A stretch of DNA of 64,000 nt, taken from contig NZ_JAFBCD010000001.1 in NCBI RefSeq assembly GCF_016907545.1, positions 2,170,001 through 2,234,000 of the forward strand. Direction: 5' to 3'. Below are positions 29,813 through 39,905 of this stretch, piece by piece. Made by a program: the position numbers and the translations under genes. The notes under the pieces were generated by a model, which was not told where the DNA came from, searched no databases, and saw only the letters and a program-made list of their open reading frames with translations. Source of the stretch: Paenarthrobacter ilicis (lineage in GTDB: Bacteria; Actinomycetota; Actinomycetes; Actinomycetales; Micrococcaceae). Position 1 is the stretch's first letter, and the number at the start of each line of letters is the position of its first letter.

Positions 29813-31606
29813 TTACTCAGACTTTGTTTCCGGCGTGGCAGCAGGCTTGGCTTCCGGCTTGAAGTCCACGCCTGCTTCCTTGCGCTGCTGGGATGTAATC
29901 GGAGCCGGCGCAGCGGTCAAGGGGTCATAACCGTTGCCGGTCTTGGGGAAGGCAATGACGTCGCGGATGGACTCAACCCCGGCGAGGAGGGCCACCACAC
30001 GGTCCCAACCCATGGCCATGCCGCCGTGGGGAGGAGCGCCGTACTTGAACCCCTCAAGGAGGAAGCCGAACTTGGTCTCGGCCTCTTCCTTGTCCAGGCC
30101 CATCAGCTGGAAGACGCGCTCCTGGACCTCACGGTCGTGGATACGGATGGAACCGCCGCCGATTTCGTTGCCGTTGCATACGATGTCGTACGCGTAGGAC
30201 AACGCAGATCCCGGGTCCTGATCGAAGGTGTCCAGGAACTCCGGCTTGGGTGAGGTGAATGCGTGGTGCACAGCCGTCCATTGGCCGCCACCCACCGCGA
30301 CGTCGCCCGAGGCTACAGCGGCTGCAGCCGGCTCGAACATGGGTGCGTCCACGATCCAGACGAACGCCCAGTCCTTGGGATCGATCAGGCCCGTCCGGTG
30401 GCCGATCTCCACGCGGGCGGCACCGAGGAGTGCCCGGGCCGCTGATTTCTCTCCGGCGGCGAAGAAGATGCAGTCGCCAGGCTTGGCGCCGACGGCATCG
30501 GCGAGGCCTGCACGCTCGGTTTCCGTCAGGTTCTTGGCAACGGGGCCGGCAAGTTCGCCGTCCTCCTTGAAGAGAACGTAAGCCAGGCCCTTGTGGCCGC
30601 GCTGCTTGGCGAATTCCTGCCAACCATCCAGCGTGCGGCGGGGCTGCGAAGCGCCGCCCGGCATCACCACGGCGCCCACGTACGGAGCCTTGAACACGCC
30701 GAAGTCGGTGTCCTTGAAGAATTCGGTCAGCTCCGTCAGCTCAACACCGAACCGGAGGTCCGGCTTGTCCGATCCGTACTTGGCCATGGCGTCCAAGTAC
30801 GTCATGCGGCGGATCGGAGTGGGGATCTCGACGTCGATCAGCTGCCACAGGGCTTTGACAATGGCTTCGCCGAGTTCAATGACGTCGTCCTGGTCCACGA
30901 AGCTCGCCTCGATGTCCAGCTGCGTGAATTCGGGCTGGCGGTCGGCCCGGAAGTCTTCGTCACGGTAGCAACGCGCAATCTGGTAGTACTTCTCGAAGCC
31001 GCCCACCTGGAGGAGCTGCTTGAAAAGCTGCGGCGACTGCGGCAGGGCATACCAGGAACCCGGGGCCAGGCGTGCCGGTACAACGAAGTCGCGGGCGCCT
31101 TCCGGCGTCGAACGCGTCAGCGTGGGGGTTTCGATTTCCACGTAACCGCGCTGGTGGAGGATGTCGCGGGCAATGCGGTTCGCCTCCGAGCGAAGGCGAA
31201 GGTTCCGCGAGGGGCCGGGACGGCGAAGGTCCAGGTAACGGTGCTTGAGGCGTGCTTCCTCGCCGACTTCAACGTGCTCGTCGATCTGGAAGGGAAGCGG
31301 CTCGGAAGTGTTGAGGATCACCACGTCTTCCGCGATGACCTCGATCTCCCCGGTTGCCAAGGCAGCGTTCTCATTGCCTTCAGGACGCTTGCTGACGGTG
31401 CCCGTCACCTGGAGGACGTACTCGTTCCGCAGCCCGTGGAAGACCTCTTCCTCGCGGACAACCACCTGGGCGACACCGGACGCGTCACGCAGGTCAACGA
31501 ATGCAACACCACCGTGATCACGGCGGCGGCCCACCCAGCCGGCCAAGGTAACGGTTTGTCCAATGTGCTCGGATCGCAGGGATCCGAGGTCATGTGTGCG
31601 CAGCAC
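29813..31606 (-). CDS. aspS: Aspartate-tRNA ligase
   Basis: Class IIb synthetase that charges tRNA-Asp (and possibly tRNA-Asn). 597 residues from a GTG at 31606 (AAAGGA 5 nt upstream); the frame remains open upstream but the family N-terminus is [33 protein letters not shown]. Domains: OB-fold anticodon binding (1-about 110), class II core with motif 2 [19 protein letters not shown], bacterial GAD insertion (about 300-420), motif 3 [14 protein letters not shown] low-complexity Lys/Pro/Ala tail ends the protein. Whether it is discriminating cannot be judged by eye. Confidence 0.96.
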   Translation of the reverse strand: MLRTHDLGSLRSEHIGQTVTLAGWVGRRRDHGGVAFVDLRDASGVAQVVVREEEVFHGLRNEYVLQVTGTVSKRPEGNENAALATGEIEVIAEDVVILNTSEPLPFQIDEHVEVGEEARLKHRYLDLRRPGPSRNLRLRSEANRIARDILHQRGYVEIETPTLTRSTPEGARDFVVPARLAPGSWYALPQSPQLFKQLLQVGGFEKYYQIARCYRDEDFRADRQPEFTQLDIEASFVDQDDVIELGEAIVKALWQLIDVEIPTPIRRMTYLDAMAKYGSDKPDLRFGVELTELTEFFKDTDFGVFKAPYVGAVVMPGGASQPRRTLDGWQEFAKQRGHKGLAYVLFKEDGELAGPVAKNLTETERAGLADAVGAKPGDCIFFAAGEKSAARALLGAARVEIGHRTGLIDPKDWAFVWIVDAPMFEPAAAAVASGDVAVGGGQWTAVHHAFTSPKPEFLDTFDQDPGSALSYAYDIVCNGNEIGGGSIRIHDREVQERVFQLMGLDKEEAETKFGFLLEGFKYGAPPHGGMAMGWDRVVALLAGVESIRDVIAFPKTGNGYDPLTAAPAPITSQQRKEAGVDFKPEAKPAATPETKSE

Positions 31607-31717
31607 AGCATTCCTTTCAGCGTGAATTCTAAGGAGACCGTTGCAGCAACGATCCCGTCCGAGTTTACCCGCCCCGGTCGCGGCTTCCGCCACGGGGCGG
31701 AACTGGCAAGCGTTGCC

Positions 31718-33055
31718 TCAGGCGGTGGTAACCCTGACATGGAGATCGTCATCGGACGGTGTCCAGCTGGCGGGATCGGCGTCCACCTGTTCGCCGGACC
31801 GGATGTCCTTGACTTGGTGTTTGCCGTCGTCATCGGTAAACCAAACAAACGGAATGCCCCGTCGGTCAGCGAACTTGATCTGCTTTCCAAACTTCTCAGC
31901 CTTCGCAGCCACCTCGGTGGCTATCCCGCGCCCACGCAATTGCGCGGCAATGTCCTGGGCGGCCGACCAGCTGTCGTCGGTGTTGAGGGCCACCAGGACA
32001 GCTGTGGGTACGGCGCGCGAGGCAGACGCCAGTTCCTGGCTGAGGATGCGGGAGACCAGGCGGGTAACGCCAATGGAAAGTCCGACGCCGGGGAACTTGC
32101 GGTTGCCCTTGCTGGCCAAAGCGTCGTACCGGCCTCCCGAACAGATGGAGCCCAGCTGCTCGTGCCCCACCAGCACAGTCTCAACAACCGTGCCCGTGTA
32201 GTAGTCCAGGCCCCGGGCGATGCTGAGGTCTGCCACTACTTTCCCGGGTGCCCGCTGGACGGCAGCCTCGATCACTTGCTGCAGCTCACTGAGGCCCTCC
32301 TCCAGAAGATCGTCCGTCACGCCCAGTGCGCGCACCTGCTCCACAAACGACGTGTCCTCGGTGCGGATGGTGGCCAGCTTCAAGGCGAGGGCTGCTTGCT
32401 CATCAGTGGCGCCGAGCTCGCTCTTGAGCAGCCCAGCGACCTTCGCTTCACCGATTTTCTCGAGTTTGTCGATGCTGCGCAGTACTCCAGCGGTATCCGT
32501 CAGGCCGATGCCGCGGTAGAAACCCTCGGCCAGCTTTCGGTTGTTGATCCGGAGGCGGAAGTCCGGAATCGGCAAAGCGCTCAGTGCCTCGGCGATCACC
32601 AGGGCGATCTCAACGTCATAGCGGAAGGGCAGTTCGCCGTCTCCCACTACGTCAATGTCGGCCTGGGTGAACTCGCGGGCCCGTCCCTCCTGGGGACGCT
32701 CGCCACGCCACACCTTTTGGATCTGGTACCGGCGGAAAGGGAAGGCAAGGTAGCCGGCGTTCTCCACCACATACCGCGCGAAGGGGACGGTCAGGTCAAA
32801 GTGCAGGGCCAAGGCGTTGGGATCAGACTTCGCAGCATCGCCGTCGTCATCCTGCAGGCGGCTGAGGCCATAGACCTCTTTGTCGATCTCGCCCTTGCGG
32901 AGCAACTGGCCGACGGTTTCCACGGCCCTGGTTTCAATGGAGGAAAACCCGTGGAGCTCGAAGATCTTGCGGAGGGTGTCCAGCACATGAAGCTCCACCA
33001 ACCGCTCCTGGGGAAGCCACTCGGGGAATCCGGACAGGGAGGCGGTGCGTGCCAT
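31718..33055 (-). CDS. hisS: Histidine-tRNA ligase
   Basis: Class IIa synthetase for tRNA-His. 445 residues with the histidine-specific motifs RGLDYYTGTVVE and the class II motif 2 RYQIQKVWRGERPQEGRAREFTQ (ATP site), followed by a C-terminal anticodon-binding domain (AVLVALNTDDSWSAAQDIAAQLRGRG). ATG start. The N-terminal block (LRKIFELHGFSSIETRAVET, DLTVPFARYV) is normal for the subfamily. 111 bp separate it from aspS; the two are neighbours in many actinobacteria and may share a transcript. Confidence 0.96.
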   Translation of the reverse strand: MARTASLSGFPEWLPQERLVELHVLDTLRKIFELHGFSSIETRAVETVGQLLRKGEIDKEVYGLSRLQDDDGDAAKSDPNALALHFDLTVPFARYVVENAGYLAFPFRRYQIQKVWRGERPQEGRAREFTQADIDVVGDGELPFRYDVEIALVIAEALSALPIPDFRLRINNRKLAEGFYRGIGLTDTAGVLRSIDKLEKIGEAKVAGLLKSELGATDEQAALALKLATIRTEDTSFVEQVRALGVTDDLLEEGLSELQQVIEAAVQRAPGKVVADLSIARGLDYYTGTVVETVLVGHEQLGSICSGGRYDALASKGNRKFPGVGLSIGVTRLVSRILSQELASASRAVPTAVLVALNTDDSWSAAQDIAAQLRGRGIATEVAAKAEKFGKQIKFADRRGIPFVWFTDDDGKHQVKDIRSGEQVDADPASWTPSDDDLHVRVTTA

Positions 33056-33152
33056 GGTGGAATGTTCTCCTCAAAGAAAGGCCAATGCTGGTTCCGGCAT
33101 CGCCATAAAGAACACGGTGAGGGTGTCCCGGGGCAAGCGTCCAGCCGGTCAT

Positions 33153-33183
33153 GCATAAACTATGTGCGGCAGTCAGTTTATGC
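33153..33183. promoter_or_regulatory. Inverted repeat in the hisS / cyclophilin divergent region
   Basis: GCATAAACT (33153-33161) and AGTTTATGC (33175-33183) form perfect 9-base arms with a 13-base spacer in a 206-bp AT-richer divergent gap (33056-33261). No T-run follows, so a protein-binding operator is more likely than a terminator. The regulator is unknown. Confidence 0.45.
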
Positions 33184-33261
33184 TTTCCGCGCGTGCACAA
33201 CCAATGCAGCGTGCCGGTTGCTGCAGGCCATCGGTGAATGTGGAACCACTCAGGAGGACTC

Positions 33262-34056
33262 TTGGCAACAAGGTCGCGGGATGACCGCGAAGCTAAACGG
33301 CGCATCAGGCAGATGGAAGCCAAGCGCGCCCTGCGCCAGGAACAGGGCAAGCGGCGCACGCGCGACAACACCTTGGCGATCGCCGCCGGGGCCACTGCCG
33401 TTGCCCTGGCGGTCACACTGCAGCTGACGGTTTTCAGCTCCAACCCCACCGAGGCCGAGTTCGCGGCGTTGGAAGCCGGACTGAGCTCGCCAAGCGCCTC
33501 CCCCGCTGCCTCCAACAGCGCGGACATCCCCAGCGCGGATACCGCAGCCGGAAAAACCTTTACGGGCCAGCTGTCCCTGAACGGCGGCGTGCTCGACGTC
33601 GAACTTAATGGCACCGCCGCTCCACAGGCTGCAGCGGTCTTCAAGTCCCTGGCAGATTCCAGTTACTACACCGGAGCCCTCTGCCACCGCCTGACCACGT
33701 CCGAGACATTCGGTCTTCTGCAGTGCGGTGCCAAGTCGGCGAACGGTGCCGATGACGCCAACTACCGCTGGGGCCCCTTGGAAAACACGCCCGCGGACAA
33801 CAAATACCCGGCCGGAACAATTGCAGTAGCACGGTCCGGCAACAACGCCTACGGAAACGGCCACCAGTTCTTCATTGTTTATAAGGACACCACCATTCCA
33901 GCGGATTCAGCCGGTGGCTACACAGTGGTTGGCAAAGTCACCAGCGGCCTCGATGTTGTGACAAAGATCGCCGCTGCGGGCCTTAAACCAGACGTAACCA
34001 CGGGAGACGGCGCCCCTGTGGCACCTGTCACGATAGACTCGTTTTCTCTGAAGTAA
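33262..34056 (+). CDS. Membrane-anchored cyclophilin-type peptidyl-prolyl isomerase
   Basis: 264 residues from a TTG at 33262, chosen because a near-perfect AGGAGG lies 4 nt upstream. A basic cytoplasmic N-terminus (RSRDDREAKRRIRQMEAKRA) precedes one membrane helix (LAIAAGATAVALAVTLQLTVF), a Ser/Ala/Pro linker and a cyclophilin domain (about 100-260) on the outer face. The domain shows YTGALCHRL, LLQCGA and NGHQFFIVYKDT, but the usual FHR motif reads CHR and the core Q/F residues are partly changed, so isomerase activity may be weak. The neighbour position between hisS and rel is conserved (Rv2582, ppiB). Confidence 0.9.
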   Translation: MATRSRDDREAKRRIRQMEAKRALRQEQGKRRTRDNTLAIAAGATAVALAVTLQLTVFSSNPTEAEFAALEAGLSSPSASPAASNSADIPSADTAAGKTFTGQLSLNGGVLDVELNGTAAPQAAAVFKSLADSSYYTGALCHRLTTSETFGLLQCGAKSANGADDANYRWGPLENTPADNKYPAGTIAVARSGNNAYGNGHQFFIVYKDTTIPADSAGGYTVVGKVTSGLDVVTKIAAAGLKPDVTTGDGAPVAPVTIDSFSLK

Positions 34057-34122
34057 CCAGCTTCGGGCCCCAGCGCGGGGTGCATGACCTTAGCAGTCCC
34101 TCCAAGCGAAAGACTTTTAGCG

Positions 34123-35664
34123 GTGACAGACAGTCAAAAATCCGACGAAACAGCAGCAGTGGCCAACCACGAGGCAACCGAAGCAGGCAGTTCCACCCCT
34201 GCAGAAGAAGCAGCCACAGAGCCCACTACGGCCGATGCCCCAGCGGCAGCTGAAGAAACACCAGCAGCCCACGAGGACGCACCCGCAGCTGAGTCAGCTC
34301 CTTCCGCTCCCCGGCCGACGCCGGCTGCGGTTCCTTCCCCCGCGGCCTTCGCTGCCCGGCCCAAGACCCCTGCCGCCGTCGTTCCTGCGGCGCCTGCGGT
34401 CTCTGCCGCTTCGTTGGCGGAAGCTGCCAAATGGGGCCGCGCAGAGGGCGACGGACACGTATTTCTGACGATCGACAGCGAAGAAATCGCCGTGGGCCAG
34501 TACCCGGGCGTCAGCCCTGACGAGGCCTTGGGTTACTTCGCCCGCAAGTTTGACGACATCATTGCGCAGGTGGTTCTCCTGGAACACCGTGTGGAGTCCA
34601 AAGCGCCGGCAACGGATATGCAGAAGACCGTGACGCATCTGCGTGAACAGCTTGCGGAACGCAACATGGTGGGCGACATCCGCTCCGCGGAAGCACGACT
34701 GGACGCACTTTCCGGCCAGATTGTGGAGTTGGAGAAGTCCGAGAAAGCCGCCCACGACGCGGTGCGGGCAAACGAGCTTGCCGCTCGTGAAGCAATCGTT
34801 GCCGAAGCCGAGACCATTGCCGGCCAGGATCCTGCCCACATCCAGTGGAAGACCTCCAGCGCACGGATGAACGAGCTCTTCGAGACGTGGAAGGCCGCCC
34901 AGAAGAGCGGCGTACGTCTGGGACGAAGCAACGAGGACGCCCTGTGGAAGAGGTTCCGCTCCGCCCGCACTGTTTTTGACCGTCACCGCCGGGCGTACTT
35001 CTCCCAGCTGGACAGCAACAACTCTGCTGCCAAATCTGCCAAGGAAGCGCTGATCGCCGAGGCCGAAGCACTCTCCTCTTCCACGGATTGGGGCTACGCT
35101 GCGGGCGAGTACCGCCGGCTCATGGACCAGTGGAAGGCAACACCGCGGGCCAGCCGCAAGGATGACGACGCGTTGTGGGGCCGTTTCCGGGCTGCGCAGG
35201 ATGTGTTCTTCAGCAACCGCCAGGCTGCCAACGAGCAAATCGACCAGGAATACACCGCCAACCTTGCCGTCAAGGAACAGTTGGTCACGGAGGCCCAGGC
35301 GCTCCTGCCCATCAACGACCTCAACGCCGCCAAGAAGAGCCTGCAGTCCATCCGTGACCGCTGGGAAGATGCAGGCAAGGTTCCCCGGGCCGACATGGGT
35401 CGCATCGAGGCAGGGCTCCGAAAGGTGGAGGACGCCGTCCGGGAAGCCGAGGAAGAGAAGTGGCGCCGGAGCAACCCTGAAACCAAGGCACGCACCAACA
35501 GTGCCCTGTCCCAGCTCGAAGCTGCCATTGCTGGGCTGAAGGACGATCTGGCGAAGGCGGAGAAGGCCGGCGATCAACGCCGCATCAAGGCCGCCCAGGA
35601 AGCCCTGGACGCCCGTCAGGCATGGTTGGACCAGATCCAGCGCTCAGCAAGCGACCTCGCGTAG
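34123..35664 (+). CDS. DUF349 domain coiled-coil protein
   Basis: 513 residues. Residues 1-100 are Ala/Pro/Glu-rich and disordered; then a short globular part (AAKWGRAEGDGHVFLTIDSEEIAVGQYPG) and at least three DUF349 helical repeats marked by ALWKRFRSARTVFDRHR, ALWGRFRAAQDVFFSNRQ and a third starting RWEDAGKVPRADMGRIE. I start at the GTG at 34123 (VTDSQKSDE); an in-frame ATG at 34084 with GGGG 5 nt before it is the alternative. Family role unknown in bacteria. No membrane segment. It follows the cyclophilin by about 70 bp. Confidence 0.85.
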   Translation: MTDSQKSDETAAVANHEATEAGSSTPAEEAATEPTTADAPAAAEETPAAHEDAPAAESAPSAPRPTPAAVPSPAAFAARPKTPAAVVPAAPAVSAASLAEAAKWGRAEGDGHVFLTIDSEEIAVGQYPGVSPDEALGYFARKFDDIIAQVVLLEHRVESKAPATDMQKTVTHLREQLAERNMVGDIRSAEARLDALSGQIVELEKSEKAAHDAVRANELAAREAIVAEAETIAGQDPAHIQWKTSSARMNELFETWKAAQKSGVRLGRSNEDALWKRFRSARTVFDRHRRAYFSQLDSNNSAAKSAKEALIAEAEALSSSTDWGYAAGEYRRLMDQWKATPRASRKDDDALWGRFRAAQDVFFSNRQAANEQIDQEYTANLAVKEQLVTEAQALLPINDLNAAKKSLQSIRDRWEDAGKVPRADMGRIEAGLRKVEDAVREAEEEKWRRSNPETKARTNSALSQLEAAIAGLKDDLAKAEKAGDQRRIKAAQEALDARQAWLDQIQRSASDLA

Positions 35665-35684
35665 GTACTGCTTGGTTTTCCCGC

Positions 35685-35724
35685 AGGCTCCCACCCGGTT
35701 ATCCACATGACCGGGTGGGGGCCT
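35685..35724 (+). terminator. Stem-loop after the DUF349 gene
   Basis: Fifteen-base arms (35685-35699 and 35710-35724) with one G-U pair, loop of ten bases, 20 bp after the stop. No T-run follows, so it may be a weak terminator or a 3'-end stabiliser. Confidence 0.55.
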
Positions 35725-35759
35725 GTACTCGTATGCGGGCGGCACGGAATGATCAACAA

Positions 35760-36365
35760 ATGGTCTCCATCGCAACAGCCTCCGCCTTGCTGGAGCCGGA
35801 ATTATCCGAGCTCTACTCCCCCAACCGGATCTTTTCCTGGAACGAGCTCCAGGGCATGGCAATCGACGGCGTTTTGCTCCCCGTTTACGGCAAGAGCTAC
35901 GCCGCTCCCGGGGTAGCGGTTACGCACCGTCTCCGGGCCAGGGCGGCAGCAATGAACGTACCCGAGCGGGTACGGCCCAAGGTGGTGGCTGGAAGGATGA
36001 CTGCTGCCTGGATCTACGGCTGCGCGAAACAGCCGGAGCGGCTGTCCCTTCTGGTGGATGCGAAGCACAGGATATCCAGCCTCAGGGGCATCACACCCTG
36101 CAACCTTCACGAGGTCCGCCTGGGCCAGATGGACGTGGTCAGCATGGGCGGACTCATGGTGAGCAGCCCACTCCGCACGGCAGCGGACATTGCACTCCAC
36201 GTGGATGCAGAGCGCGCCATCCCGGCGCTGAGGCGCCTGCTGTCGAGGGAGGACCTTGGAATCCGCCTCCGTCTCCTGGTCCTTGCAGTGGAGGCGGCGC
36301 CACGGTTGCCACACAAGAACCGGGCGTTGGCCACCCTGGCCCGGCTGGCCGAGGACAAGGGCTAG
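35760..36365 (+). CDS. AbiEi-like antitoxin-domain protein, no partner toxin
   Basis: 201 residues. N-terminal winged-helix-like part ([35 protein letters not shown]), then an AbiEi-like C-domain with [17 protein letters not shown] and the late [20 protein letters not shown]. AbiEi proteins normally pair with the nucleotidyltransferase toxin AbiEii; here both neighbours are DUF349 and rel, so it is a solitary member, a common actinobacterial situation. Start: ATG at 35760 preferred because the longer frame overlaps the hairpin; the ribosome site is poor. Its stop overlaps the opposing rel stop (CTAG). Confidence 0.7.
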   Translation: MVSIATASALLEPELSELYSPNRIFSWNELQGMAIDGVLLPVYGKSYAAPGVAVTHRLRARAAAMNVPERVRPKVVAGRMTAAWIYGCAKQPERLSLLVDAKHRISSLRGITPCNLHEVRLGQMDVVSMGGLMVSSPLRTAADIALHVDAERAIPALRRLLSREDLGIRLRLLVLAVEAAPRLPHKNRALATLARLAEDKG

Positions 36366-38755
36366 CTGCGGCGCTTGTTCCCTGTTGTCCGGTAGACGTC
36401 AAAGACTCCGTCGATGCGTCGGACAGCGTTAAGGACGTGGTGCAGGTACTTTGGATCGCCCATCTCGAAGGCAAACTTGGAAATCGCCACCCGGTCGCTG
36501 GACGTGTGAACAGAGGCAGCAAGGATGTTGACGTGGTTTTCGGAGAGGATCCGGGTGACGTCGGACAAGAGGGACTTGCGGTCCAATGCTTCCACCTGGA
36601 TTTCCACCAGGAACACGCTGGACTGGGTGGGAGCCCACTCGACTTCAACGATGCGGTCCGGTTGATCCCGGAGCCCGGACACGTTGGTGCAGTCCGTTCG
36701 GTGCACGGAGACACCCGAGCCGCGGGTAACGAAACCCAGGATGGGATCCGGCGGAACGGGGGTGCAACAGCGGGCCAACTTGACCCACACATCCCCTACA
36801 CCGCGAACGATGACGCCGGAGTCGGAGAACTTCGACTTGGCCACCTGCGTGGGGATGCTGACCTCTTCCAGGTCCTCATCCGGAGTCTCTTGGCCGCCCA
36901 GGTGCTCCACGAGCTTCTCCATGACGGACTGGGCCGACGTGTGCCCGTCGCCCACTCCGGCGTAGAGGCCGGAGATGTCAACGTAGTGGAAGGCCTCGGC
37001 CACAGCAGACAAAGCATCGTGGGTCATCAGCCGCTGCAGGGGAAGGTTCTGCTTCCGCATGGCGCGGGTGAGCATGTCCTTTCCACGATCGATCGCTTCT
37101 TCGCGGCGCTCCTTGGTGAACCACTGACGGATCTTGTTCCTGGCCCTGGCCGACTTGACGAAGTGCTGCCAGTCCTGGCTGGGGCCGGCACCTTCGGCCT
37201 TGGAGGTGAAGATCTCCACCCAGTCACCATGGTTGAGCTCACTGTTCAGCGGGACCAGCTTGCCGTTGACGCGGGCACCGATGGTCCGATGTCCCACCTC
37301 GGTGTGGACTGCATAGGCGAAGTCCACCGGCGTGGATCCCGCTGGCAAGGCCATGACCTCGCCCTTGGGGGTGAAAACGAAGACCTCACGCGCATTGATC
37401 TCATAGCGCAGGGAATCCAGGAACTCTCCGGGATCAGAGGTTTCCTGCTGCCAATCCACCAGTGAACGCAGCCACCCCATGTCACCGTCGCGGGGGCTTC
37501 CGGGGCCCTGGGCCGTCCGGTTGGGCTGGTCCTTGTACTTCCAGTGCGCGGCCACACCGTATTCAGCGCGCCGGTGCATCTCATGCGTGCGGATCTGGAT
37601 TTCCACAGGCTTGCCGCCGGGACCAATCACCGTGGTGTGAAGCGACTGGTACATGTTGAACTTGGGCATGGCGATGTAGTCCTTGAACCGCCCGGGGAGG
37701 GGGTTCCACCGCGAGTGGAGCGTGCCAAGTGCCGCGTAGCAGTCGCGGACAGAGTCCACCAGCACCCGGACGCCCATGAGGTCGTTGATGTCGTCAAAGT
37801 CCTTGTCCCTGACGATCATCTTTTGGTAGATCGAGTAATAATGCTTGGGCCGGCCGGTGATGGTGGCCTTGATCCGGGACGTGCGCAGGTCATCGGCGAT
37901 CTGGTTCCGGATGACGCTCAGGCTCTTCTCGCGTTCGGGCGTCCTGTCGCCCACCATCCGCACGATTTCCTCATACACCTTGGGGTAAAGAGCGGCGAAG
38001 GAAAGATCTTCGAGTTCCCACTTGATGGTGTTCATGCCCAATCGATGGGCCAGCGGGGCGAAAATTTCGAGTGTCTCACGGGCCTTGCGAGACGATGACT
38101 CCGCGGAAACGAACCGCCATGTCCGCGCATTGTGGAGGCGGTCGGCCAGCTTGATCATCAGTACCCGGATGTCCTTGGCCATGGCCACGACCATTTTGCG
38201 GACAGTTTCCGATTGCGCTGCCTCGCCGAAGCTGACCTTGTCCAGCTTGGTGACGCCATCCACCAACATGGCTACCTCGGGACCGAAATCCCTGGTGAGG
38301 TCGTTCAAGGTGTAGGGGGTGTCTTCAACCGTGTCGTGCAGCAACGCTGCTGCCAGGGTGGTGCCGGTCATTCCCAGTTCGGCGAGGATGGTGGCCACCG
38401 CTACCGGGTGGGTGATGTACGGGTCACCGCTCTTGCGCTTTTGTCCTTGGTGACTGCGCTCCGCAACCGTGAAAGCACGTTGGATGAGGTCAAAATCCTC
38501 TTTGGGATTGTTGGCCCTGACGGTCCTGAGCAGCGGCTCAAGGATGGGTGAATACGGCGCTACACCCCGGCCGGTCAGGCGGGCCAGGCGTGAGCGCGTG
38601 CGTTCCCTTCGCCCCGGGAATGTGGGGCGAACGCCAGGAGTGTCGATCGGCACTGCTTCAACGGCCTTTTCGGACACGCTTGTTGCCGGGACGGCCACAG
38701 CGTTGCGGCCATCGTCCCCGCCCGCCGGTGGTGCCGACGTCGCACGTTCTTCCAC
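36362..38755 (-). CDS. rel: Bifunctional (p)ppGpp synthetase/hydrolase Rel
   Basis: Makes and destroys (p)ppGpp in response to uncharged tRNA on the ribosome. 797 residues: HD hydrolase intact ([30 protein letters not shown]), synthetase ([27 protein letters not shown]), TGS ([20 protein letters not shown]), zinc-finger/helical region and C-terminal ACT ([21 protein letters not shown]). The frame opens at a GTG at 38770; I use the next GTG (38755) because AGGGG lies 7 nt before it and a promoter-like pair (TTCACT, 16 bp, GATAAT) places transcription start only a few bases before 38770. apt, often upstream in actinobacteria, is absent. Confidence 0.95.
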   Translation of the reverse strand: MEERATSAPPAGGDDGRNAVAVPATSVSEKAVEAVPIDTPGVRPTFPGRRERTRSRLARLTGRGVAPYSPILEPLLRTVRANNPKEDFDLIQRAFTVAERSHQGQKRKSGDPYITHPVAVATILAELGMTGTTLAAALLHDTVEDTPYTLNDLTRDFGPEVAMLVDGVTKLDKVSFGEAAQSETVRKMVVAMAKDIRVLMIKLADRLHNARTWRFVSAESSSRKARETLEIFAPLAHRLGMNTIKWELEDLSFAALYPKVYEEIVRMVGDRTPEREKSLSVIRNQIADDLRTSRIKATITGRPKHYYSIYQKMIVRDKDFDDINDLMGVRVLVDSVRDCYAALGTLHSRWNPLPGRFKDYIAMPKFNMYQSLHTTVIGPGGKPVEIQIRTHEMHRRAEYGVAAHWKYKDQPNRTAQGPGSPRDGDMGWLRSLVDWQQETSDPGEFLDSLRYEINAREVFVFTPKGEVMALPAGSTPVDFAYAVHTEVGHRTIGARVNGKLVPLNSELNHGDWVEIFTSKAEGAGPSQDWQHFVKSARARNKIRQWFTKERREEAIDRGKDMLTRAMRKQNLPLQRLMTHDALSAVAEAFHYVDISGLYAGVGDGHTSAQSVMEKLVEHLGGQETPDEDLEEVSIPTQVAKSKFSDSGVIVRGVGDVWVKLARCCTPVPPDPILGFVTRGSGVSVHRTDCTNVSGLRDQPDRIVEVEWAPTQSSVFLVEIQVEALDRKSLLSDVTRILSENHVNILAASVHTSSDRVAISKFAFEMGDPKYLHHVLNAVRRIDGVFDVYRTTGNKRRS

Positions 38756-38780
38756 AGAAGCACCCCTCACAACCCGTTTA

Positions 38781-38808
38781 ATTATCCCAGTCTATTCCCG
38801 TCAGTGAA
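38781..38808 (-). promoter_or_regulatory. Candidate rel promoter
   Basis: Minus strand: TTCACT (38808-38803), 16-base spacer, GATAAT (38786-38781). Predicted start about 38774. The -10 box is a five-of-six match to TATAAT. Confidence 0.45.
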
Positions 38809-38851
38809 TGCTTCTGCAATCCGGAGCACATGGGCATTTCCCGGGCAAGTC

Positions 38852-38891
38852 AAAGAGCCGGCCTCCGCATTGCTGCGGAGGCCGGCTCTTT
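38852..38891 (-). terminator. secF terminator
   Basis: Perfect 18-base arms (38852-38869 and 38874-38891, AAAGAGCCGGCCTCCGCA and complement) with a TTGC loop, 25 bp after secF. A/T pairs at the base give a short U-tract for the minus strand. It also insulates rel from the Sec operon. Confidence 0.9.
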
Positions 38892-38915
38892 GATGGAAAA
38901 CAGCTCTGGGAAGCC

Positions 38916-39905
38916 CTACACCGTGGCCTCAGCCCGGCGGTGGGTAACCTTCTTTGCCTGCTTGGCGAGCTCGGGCTCACCCTGCCGCAGCCAGGCGTAC
39001 AGCGGGGCCGCGATGAAGATGGTTGCCGCCGTGCCAATCAGGATGCCGACAAACAGCGCCAGCGAAAGGTCGCGCAAAGTGCCGGCCCCCAGGAGTCCGG
39101 CACCGATGAAGAGGATGGCCGCAACAGGCAGCACCGCCACCATCATGGTGTTGATGGAGCGCACCAGGGTTTGGTTCACCGCGAGGTTGACCTCCTCGCC
39201 AAAGGTACGGCGCGTGGACGTGGAAATGTCTGCTGTGTTCTCACGGATCTTGTCGAACACCACCACAGTGTCGTAAAGCGAGTAGCTGAGCACTGTGAGG
39301 AAGCCAATGATGGCGGACGGCGTCACTTCGAAGTCGCTGAGCGCGTACACACCGGCCGTTGTGAACATGGTGACCAGCATGCCCACCAGGGCTGACAGCG
39401 ACATTTTCCAGGTCCTGAAGTACAGGGCCATGAGAACCGCTGCCAAACCGACAAACACCACCAGGCCAATCAGGGCCTGCCGTGTGACGTCCTGCCCCCA
39501 GGTGGGTCCAACAAAGTTGGAAGTCACCTCGTTGTCGGTGACTCCGTAGGCGCTGGTGAGGCCATCCTTGATCCGGTTGGTCTCGTCATCACTGAGCTGA
39601 TCCGTTTGGATCCGCATGGTGTTGCCGGCCACGTTGGCAACGCGGGGTACAGCCTCAGGCACAACATCGTGGACAGCCTTCTCACCCAGTGCCGGGTCAG
39701 TGGTGCTGACGTTGGACACAGTGAATTCGGAGCCGCCACGGAATTCGATACCGAGGTTGAATCCGCCCTTGAGAACCGGGATCAGGATTGACAACGCCAC
39801 GGCAACTGCCGCGATGGTGAACCAGATCTTCTTGGAGTTGACGAAGTTGTACGAGCGCTTGCCCGTGTACAGCTCATGGCCAAAGGTTGCGAAGCTCGTT
39901 GTCAT
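38916..39905 (-). CDS. secF: Protein translocase subunit SecF
   Basis: Works with SecD and proton motive force to pull preproteins through SecYEG and release them outside. 329 residues; N-terminal helix (IWFTIAAVAVALSILIPVL), the periplasmic-type loop with GIEFRGGSEFTV, and the RND-like five-helix block (VVFVGLAAVLMALYF, VTPSAIIGFLTVLSYSLYDTVVVFDKIRENT). ATG immediately follows the secD stop (TAAATG) with AAGGAGGAG in front. C-terminal stretch is basic. Confidence 0.96.
   Translation of the reverse strand: MTTSFATFGHELYTGKRSYNFVNSKKIWFTIAAVAVALSILIPVLKGGFNLGIEFRGGSEFTVSNVSTTDPALGEKAVHDVVPEAVPRVANVAGNTMRIQTDQLSDDETNRIKDGLTSAYGVTDNEVTSNFVGPTWGQDVTRQALIGLVVFVGLAAVLMALYFRTWKMSLSALVGMLVTMFTTAGVYALSDFEVTPSAIIGFLTVLSYSLYDTVVVFDKIRENTADISTSTRRTFGEEVNLAVNQTLVRSINTMMVAVLPVAAILFIGAGLLGAGTLRDLSLALFVGILIGTAATIFIAAPLYAWLRQGEPELAKQAKKVTHRRAEATV

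Noticed and set aside
30593..33427. 944-codon open frame on the plus strand
   Set aside because: It is antisense to aspS and hisS, both of which carry clear family motifs. Long opposite-strand frames are expected in high-GC DNA. No ribosome site and no recognisable protein.
34084..34122. ATG start for the DUF349 gene
   Set aside because: The 13 added residues (MTLAVPPSERLLA) look untypical, and the GTG at 34123 gives the start I expect. The ATG has GGGG 5 nt upstream, so this stays uncertain.
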